From Micromonospora halophytica (GTDB lineage: Bacteria > Actinomycetota > Actinomycetes > Mycobacteriales > Micromonosporaceae), in the NCBI RefSeq assembly GCF_900090245.1, contig NZ_FMDN01000001.1, positions 284,241 through 348,240 of the forward strand: a DNA stretch of 64,000 nt. Reading direction: 5' to 3'. Shown piece by piece: positions 58,836 to 64,000 of this stretch. The position numbers were made by a program, and so were the translations under genes. The first letter of the stretch is position 1. The number at the start of each line of letters is the position of its first letter. The notes under the pieces were generated by a model that searched no databases, was not told the origin of the DNA, and saw nothing but the letters and a program-made list of their open reading frames with translations.

Positions 58836-60950
58836 ATGACAGACGGTGCACACGCCGCGACGCGACCGGGGGTACGGCCCCGTGAGGCGGAAACGCACTG
58901 CCCGTACTGCGCCCTGCAGTGCGGGATGGTCCTGCGCGCCGAGGGCGACCGGGTGGAGGTGCTCCCCCGACAGTTCCCCACCAACCGGGGCGGACTGTGC
59001 CAGAAGGGCTGGACCGCCGCCGAGCTGCTGGACCACCCCGACCGGCTGACCACCCCCCTGCTGCGCGACCCGTCCGGTGAGCTGCGCCCCGCGACCTGGG
59101 ACGCCGCGCTCGACCGGGTCGCCGCCGGCATCCGCGCCGTCCAGTCCGGACACGGGCGGGACGCGGTCGCGGTCTTCGGCGGCGGCGGGCTCACCAACGA
59201 GAAGGCGTACGCGCTCGGCAAGTTCGCCCGGGTGGCGCTACGGACCCGGCACATCGACTACAACGGCCGGTGGTGCATGTCCTCGGCCGCAGCGGCCGGC
59301 ATCCGCGCCTTCGGCGTCGACCGGGGGCTGCCCTTCCCGCTGGCCGACCTCGGCCGGGCCGACACCCTGCTGCTGGTCGGCGCCAACCCGGCGGAGACCA
59401 TGCCGCCCCTGATGCGGCACCTGACCGACCAGCGGCGCCGCGGCGGCCGGCTGATCGTGGTCGACCCCCGGGTCACCGCCACCGCCCGCCAGGCCGACCT
59501 GCACCTGCAACCGCTGCCCGGCACCGACCTGGCGGTGGCCAACGCGCTGCTGCACATCGCGGTCATCGAAGGCCTGGTCGACAAGGCGTACGTCGACGCC
59601 CGCACCACCGGCTTCGAGCAGGTACGCCGAACCGTCGCCGGGTGCTGGCCGGCCGAGGTGGAACGGCTCTCCGGCGTGCCGGTGGCCGACCTGGAGGCGA
59701 CCGTCCGGGCGCTCGCCGGCGGCAGCGCGATCATCCTCACCGCCCGGGGCGCGGAGCAGCACGCCAAGGGCGTGGACACGGTCAGCGCCTTCGTCAACCT
59801 GGCGCTCGCCCTCGGCCTGCCCGGCCGCCCCGGCTCCGGGTACGGCTGCCTGACCGGTCAGGGCAACGGCCAGGGCGGCCGGGAGCACGGACAGAAGTCG
59901 GACCAGCTCCCCGGGTACCGGAAGATCGACGACCCGGCGGCCCGCGCGCACGTTGCCGGGGTGTGGGGCGTCGACCCCGACGAGCTGCCCGGGCCGGGGG
60001 TACCGGCGTACCGGCTGCTGGACTCGCTCGGCACGCCCGGCGGGCCACGCGCGATGCTGGTCTTCGGCTCGAACCCGGTGGTCTCCGCGCCCCGGGCCGC
60101 CCGGGTCACCGAGCGGCTGCGGGGACTCGACCTGCTGGTGGTGGCCGACTTCCTGCTCTCCGAGACGGCGGCGCTGGCCGACGTGGTGCTGCCCGTCGCC
60201 CAGTGGGCCGAGGAGGAGGGCACCATGACCAACCTGGAGGGCCGGGTGCTGCGCCGGCAGGCGCTGCGCCGGCCACCGCCCGGGGTGCGCACCGACCTCG
60301 ACATCCTCGCCGGCCTGGCCGCGCGCCTCGACGCCGGCGACCCGGAAGCCGGGCGGTTCCCGACCGACCCCCGGGTGGTCTTCGCCGAGCTGCGGCGGGC
60401 CTCCGCCGGCGGGCCGGCCGACTACGCCGGGATCACCTGGGAGCGGATCGAACGGGACGAAGGCGTCTTCTGGCCCTGCCCGGACCCGGACGGCCCGGAC
60501 GCGCCACGGCTCTTCGCCGACCGGTTCCCCACCCCCGACGGGCGGGCCCGGTTCCACCCGGTGACCCACCGGCCGGCGGCCGAGGAGGTCTGCGCCGAGT
60601 ACCCGCTGCACTTCACCACCGGCCGGGTGCTCGCCCAGTACCAGTCGGGCACCCAGACCCGGCGGGTCGCCGCGCTGCGCCGCGCCGCCCCCGGCGGCTT
60701 CGTCGAGCTGCACCCGGACCTGGCCGACCGGCTCGGCGTCGACGAGGGGGACGAACTGGTCGTCACCTCCCGCCGGGGCGAGCTGCGCGCGCCGGCCCGG
60801 CTCAGCCCGACGATCCGCCCCGACACCGTCTTCGCGCCGTTCCACTGGGCCGGCGCGGCCCGGGCCAACTCCGTGACCAACGACGCGACGGACCCGGTCT
60901 CCGGGATGCCCGAATTCAAGATCTGCGCCGTACGGGTGGAGAGGGCATGA
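58836..60950 (+). CDS. nasA: Assimilatory nitrate reductase, molybdopterin subunit
   Basis: Reduces nitrate to nitrite in the cytoplasm. The 704-residue protein has an N-terminal [4Fe-4S] motif (C22, C25, C29, C55 in HCPYCALQCG and GLCQKG), the Mo-bis-MGD core (CMSSAAAAGIRAFGVDRG region, GANPAETMPP, GQGNGQGGREHGQKSDQLPGYR in parts) and the C-terminal MGD-binding domain (YPLHFTTGRVLAQYQSGTQTRR in part). No signal peptide is visible, so it is cytoplasmic. It lacks the C-terminal [2Fe-2S] module of some NasA proteins; the FAD/BFD protein encoded next could pass it electrons. The ribosome-binding site is weak. Confidence 0.93.
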   Translation: MTDGAHAATRPGVRPREAETHCPYCALQCGMVLRAEGDRVEVLPRQFPTNRGGLCQKGWTAAELLDHPDRLTTPLLRDPSGELRPATWDAALDRVAAGIRAVQSGHGRDAVAVFGGGGLTNEKAYALGKFARVALRTRHIDYNGRWCMSSAAAAGIRAFGVDRGLPFPLADLGRADTLLLVGANPAETMPPLMRHLTDQRRRGGRLIVVDPRVTATARQADLHLQPLPGTDLAVANALLHIAVIEGLVDKAYVDARTTGFEQVRRTVAGCWPAEVERLSGVPVADLEATVRALAGGSAIILTARGAEQHAKGVDTVSAFVNLALALGLPGRPGSGYGCLTGQGNGQGGREHGQKSDQLPGYRKIDDPAARAHVAGVWGVDPDELPGPGVPAYRLLDSLGTPGGPRAMLVFGSNPVVSAPRAARVTERLRGLDLLVVADFLLSETAALADVVLPVAQWAEEEGTMTNLEGRVLRRQALRRPPPGVRTDLDILAGLAARLDAGDPEAGRFPTDPRVVFAELRRASAGGPADYAGITWERIERDEGVFWPCPDPDGPDAPRLFADRFPTPDGRARFHPVTHRPAAEEVCAEYPLHFTTGRVLAQYQSGTQTRRVAALRRAAPGGFVELHPDLADRLGVDEGDELVVTSRRGELRAPARLSPTIRPDTVFAPFHWAGAARANSVTNDATDPVSGMPEFKICAVRVERA

Positions 60951-61017
60951 GCGATCGGATCATCCGGCACCGCGCCGCCGCGTCTCGCGGCCGGTCGGAA
61001 CGAAGCGGAGGACGGCC

Positions 61018-62448
61018 ATGCGCGTCGTGATCGTGGGGTACGGCATGGCCGGCTCCCGGCTCGCCGCCGAGCTGCACGCCCGGGGCGGGGAACACAAGGT
61101 CACCGTGCTCGGTGCGGAGCCGCACCGGGCGTACAACCGGATCATGCTCTCCACCCTGCTGGCCGGGAAGATCGGCGAGCCGGACGTGGAGCTGGCCGAG
61201 GTCGCCGGTCAGGGCGTGGACGTCCGCACCGGTGCGGACGTCACCGCGATCGACCGGGCCGCCCGCGAGGTGCGCACCGACGACGGCGACCGGATCGGCT
61301 ACGACCACCTGGTACTGGCCACCGGCAGCCGGGCGCTGGTGCCGCCGCTGCCCGGCCTCGACCCGACCGACCTGCCCGCCCGGGTGGCCGCCTTCCGCAC
61401 CCTGGACGACTGCCGGCGCATCCTCGCCGTGGCGCGCGACGCACGCAGCGTCCTGGTGCTCGGCGGCGGGCTGCTCGGGCTGGAAGCGGCCCGGGGGCTG
61501 GCCGCCCGGGGGCTCGACGTGACCGTGGTGCACCCCGTGGGACACCTGATGGAGCGGCAGCTCGACCCGGCCGCCGGGGCGGTGCTCGCCGGCACCCTCG
61601 CCGGGCTGGGCGTCCGGACCGAGCTGGCGGTCGGCGGGTCCGGGGTCCAGGTGGACGCCGACGAGGTCCGGCTGCGGCTGACCGACGGCCGGACGCTCGC
61701 CGCCGACCTGCTGGTGCTCTCCTGCGGCGTACGCCCCGAGACCGGGCTGGCCGCCGCCGCCGGGCTGGCCGTCGAGCGGGGCGTGGTGGTCGACGACCGG
61801 CTGCGCACCACCGACCCGCACGTCTCGGCGATCGGCGACTGCGCCCAGCACGACGGCACGCTGACCGGGCTGGTCGCCCCGGCCTGGGCGCAGGCCCGGG
61901 TGGTGGCGCAGCTGCTGACCGGCGAGGACCCGACCGTCCGGTACCGGGCCCGGCCGGCGGTGACCCGGCTGAAGGCGGCCGGCATCGACCTCGCCGCGAT
62001 GGGCGACCCGACCGACGGCCCCGGTGAGGAGCTGACCTTCGCCGACCCGGCCCGGGGCACCTACGCCCGGCTGCGCATCCACGACGAGCGGCTGACCGGG
62101 GCGATCCTGCTCGGCGACAACCCCACCGTCGGCACGGTGGTGCAGCTCTTCGACCGGGGCGGGCCGGTGCCGACCGACCGGCGGGCGCTGCTGCTCGGCC
62201 GGGCGGTCGGGGCGACGGCGGCGGCGCCGGCCGAGTCCCCGGCGCTGATGCCGGACGCGGCGACCGTCTGCCAGTGCAACGACGTGCGCAAGGGGGCGCT
62301 GGTGGCCTGCTGGCGCGACGGGGCCCGGACGGTCGACGAGGTGGTCGCCGCGACCCGGGCGTCCACCGGCTGCGGCGGCTGCCGGGAGGCCGTCGCCGGC
62401 ATCGTCGACTGGCTCTGCGAGGCCGACTCGGTGGGAGCGGCCCGATGA
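61018..62448 (+). CDS. FAD/NAD(P)-dependent reductase with BFD-type [2Fe-2S] domain
   Basis: A 476-residue flavoprotein homologous to the N-terminal half of NirB. It has an FAD motif (VIVGYGMAGSRLAAEL), an NAD(P)H motif (VLVLGGGLLGLEAARGL), an FAD-binding GDCAQHDG and a C-terminal BFD-like cluster domain with CQCND and CGGC cysteines. Located between nasA and nirB, it is probably the NAD(P)H-driven electron donor for the nitrate reductase, as NasB-type proteins are elsewhere. ATG 61018 is 67 bp after nasA. Confidence 0.88.
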   Translation: MRVVIVGYGMAGSRLAAELHARGGEHKVTVLGAEPHRAYNRIMLSTLLAGKIGEPDVELAEVAGQGVDVRTGADVTAIDRAAREVRTDDGDRIGYDHLVLATGSRALVPPLPGLDPTDLPARVAAFRTLDDCRRILAVARDARSVLVLGGGLLGLEAARGLAARGLDVTVVHPVGHLMERQLDPAAGAVLAGTLAGLGVRTELAVGGSGVQVDADEVRLRLTDGRTLAADLLVLSCGVRPETGLAAAAGLAVERGVVVDDRLRTTDPHVSAIGDCAQHDGTLTGLVAPAWAQARVVAQLLTGEDPTVRYRARPAVTRLKAAGIDLAAMGDPTDGPGEELTFADPARGTYARLRIHDERLTGAILLGDNPTVGTVVQLFDRGGPVPTDRRALLLGRAVGATAAAPAESPALMPDAATVCQCNDVRKGALVACWRDGARTVDEVVAATRASTGCGGCREAVAGIVDWLCEADSVGAAR

Positions 62449-62533
62449 CCGGCCGGCGGGGTGGGCAGGTCCGCCGGGCGGGGCGGGTGACGGGACACGG
62501 ATCTGACGCGATGGACCGCGAGGAGGTGACGCG

Positions 62534-64000
62534 ATGACCGGCAAACGATTGGTCGTCGTCGGCAACGGCATGGTCGGGCAGCGGTTCGTCGAGGCGCTGC
62601 GCGCCCGCGACCACGACCGGCGTTGGCAGGTGACGGTGCTCGCCGAGGAGGACCGGCCGGCGTACGACAGGGTGCGGCTCTCGGCGTTCTTCGACGGGGT
62701 GAGCGCCGAGGAGCTGAACCTGCACACCCCCGACGACGGAGTGGAGCTGCGCCTCGGCGAGACGGTCACCGGGATCGACCGGGCGCGGCAGGTGGTGACC
62801 ACCGCGGCCGGCGAGCACCCGTACGACATGCTGGTGCTCGCCACCGGGTCGTACCCCTTCGTGCCGCCGGTGGACGGCGCGGGCCTGCCCGGCGTCTTCG
62901 TCTACCGGACGTTGGACGACCTGGCGGCGATCCGCGACCACGCGGCCGGCCGGCGGGTCGGCGCGGTGATCGGCGGCGGCCTGCTCGGGCTGGAGGCGGC
63001 GAACGCGCTGCGCCTGCTCGGGCTGGACACCCATGTGATCGAGTTCGCGCCCCGGCTGATGCCGGTGCAGGTGGACGAGGCCGGTGGCGCGATGCTCCGC
63101 CGGTACGTCGAGGAGCTGGGGGTGCGCACCCACCTGGGGGTGGCCACCACCGCGCTGCGTCCAGGCCCGGACGGCACGGTCGCCGCGCTGGCACTCTCCG
63201 ACGGCGCCACGGTCGACACCGACCTGGTCGTGGTGGCCGCCGGCATCCGCCCCCGTGACGAGCTGGCCCGCTCCGCCGGGCTGTCGCTGGGGCCGCGCGG
63301 CGGGGTGCTGACCGACGCCGCCTGCCGGACGTCCGACGAGCGGATCTGGGCGGTCGGCGAGTGCGCGGCGGTCGAGGGCAGCTGCCACGGCCTGGTCGCT
63401 CCCGGGTACGCGATGGCGGAGGTGGTCGCCGACCGGCTGCTCGGCGGCGCGGCCACCTTCCCCGGCGCGGACACCGCCACCAAGCTCAAGCTGCTCGGCG
63501 TGGACGTGGCCTCCTTCGGCGACGCGCACGGCACCACCCCGGGCTGCCTGGACGTGACGTTCACCGACCCGGCCACCCGGTCGTACGCGAAGCTGGTCCT
63601 CTCCGACGACGCGAAGACGCTGCTCGGCGGCGTGCTGGTCGGAGACGCGACCGCCTACCCGACGCTGCGGGCCAGCGTCGGCGGGCCGCTGCCCGCTCCC
63701 CCGCTGGCGCTGCTGGCGCCGGCCGGCGGGGCGGGGGCCGGCGCGGCCGCGCTGCCCGGCGCGGCGCAGGTCTGCTCCTGCAACGCGGTCACCCGGGACG
63801 ACATCGACGCGGCGATCTCCGGTGGCGCGTGCGACGTGCCGGCGCTGAAGACGTGCACCCGGGCCGGCACGAGCTGCGGCTCCTGCGTGCCGATGCTCAA
63901 GCAGCTGCTCGACGCGGCCGGCGTGAAGCAGTCCACCGCGCTCTGCGAACACTTCGACGCCAGCCGGCAGGAACTCTTCGACATCGTGCGGGTACGCGGC
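62534..64000 (+). CDS. nirB: Assimilatory nitrite reductase large subunit, 3' end beyond the window
   Basis: NirB reduces nitrite to ammonium using NADH, siroheme and Fe-S clusters. The visible 489 residues cover the FAD/NADH reductase part (VVVGNGMVGQRFVEAL, VIGGGLLGLEAANALRLLG, GECAAVEGS) and the first BFD [2Fe-2S] domain (CSCNAV, then CTRAGTSCGSCVPML). The siroheme domain must follow outside. ATG 62534 has AGGAGG 7 bases upstream. A domain-level paralogue of the preceding gene, it completes the nitrate-to-ammonium route. Confidence 0.93.
   Translation, partial: MTGKRLVVVGNGMVGQRFVEALRARDHDRRWQVTVLAEEDRPAYDRVRLSAFFDGVSAEELNLHTPDDGVELRLGETVTGIDRARQVVTTAAGEHPYDMLVLATGSYPFVPPVDGAGLPGVFVYRTLDDLAAIRDHAAGRRVGAVIGGGLLGLEAANALRLLGLDTHVIEFAPRLMPVQVDEAGGAMLRRYVEELGVRTHLGVATTALRPGPDGTVAALALSDGATVDTDLVVVAAGIRPRDELARSAGLSLGPRGGVLTDAACRTSDERIWAVGECAAVEGSCHGLVAPGYAMAEVVADRLLGGAATFPGADTATKLKLLGVDVASFGDAHGTTPGCLDVTFTDPATRSYAKLVLSDDAKTLLGGVLVGDATAYPTLRASVGGPLPAPPLALLAPAGGAGAGAAALPGAAQVCSCNAVTRDDIDAAISGGACDVPALKTCTRAGTSCGSCVPMLKQLLDAAGVKQSTALCEHFDASRQELFDIVRVRG

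Noticed and set aside
61241..63952. Long minus-strand open frame opposite the reductase genes
   Set aside because: Antisense to the FAD/BFD and nirB genes, with repetitive Arg/Pro/Gly composition.

Overview
ORGANISM. The DNA is very GC-rich and gene-dense, with many GTG starts. It carries actinobacterial hallmarks: a WhiB protein, GuaB3, a GroES/His-tailed GroEL pair under HrcA/CIRCE-type control, a mycothiol-type DinB-fold protein, an MmpS-like protein, a DUF5319 protein and a GlnR-box-like site. The backbone order guaA, GMC oxidoreductase, guaB3, guaB, DUF5319, whiB, groEL, groES, tsaD/rimI/tsaB/tsaE, alr, glmS, glmM, rpsI/rplM matches the corresponding block of mycobacteria and Streptomyces. 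Together with the intergenic repeats this suggests a member of the Micromonosporaceae, probably Micromonospora (inference). No tRNA, rRNA, CRISPR array or transposase was seen. LAYOUT. 1-4.7 kb: a PspC fragment, guaA, then a retinal photosystem. It consists of a rhodopsin with the NDQ motif of light-driven sodium pumps (minus strand, 11 bp upstream of guaA), a divergent second rhodopsin with an unusual retinal pocket, and a Brp/Blh carotene dioxygenase translationally coupled to it. 4.7-12 kb: a GMC oxidoreductase, an LCP cell-wall ligase, a secreted M23 peptidase and two tandem M1 metallopeptidases. 12-21 kb: guaB3, guaB, DUF5319, an atypical LuxR-type regulator divergent from a WhiD/WhiB3-like protein, a membrane Mo-cofactor oxidoreductase, and groES-groEL. 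21-26.5 kb: a two-component system, a small secreted protein, a THUMP-like methyltransferase and a YbaK deacylase. 26.5-32.2 kb: a xylose-type ABC importer with a ROK regulator, and a DUF4142 protein. 32.2-41.6 kb: a minus-strand cluster for t6A tRNA modification (tsaD, rimI, tsaB, tsaE), uracil-DNA glycosylase, a hydrolase, alr, nnr and acpS. 41.7-56.3 kb: a type VII-like pair, glmS, an MmpS-like protein, two PLP enzymes, a PadR-controlled FtsX-type ABC system, glmM, and rplM-rpsI. 56.4-64 kb: nitrate assimilation (narK, nasA, a FAD/BFD reductase, and nirB cut by the window end), interrupted by a MazF-type toxin-antitoxin pair. MOST NOTABLE. (1) The two-rhodopsin/Blh cluster with an NDQ sodium-pump signature. 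(2) A repeat that encodes 20-residue modules as tiny open frames. These frames fill the gaps tsaB-rimI (one unit) and alr-hydrolase (three units) and overlap the flanking stop and start codons as GTGA/ATGA at both ends, so translation can pass through without a break. (3) A family of three long intergenic hairpins whose arms share GATCnnGnRGTT and which lie between C-rich and G-rich tracts.
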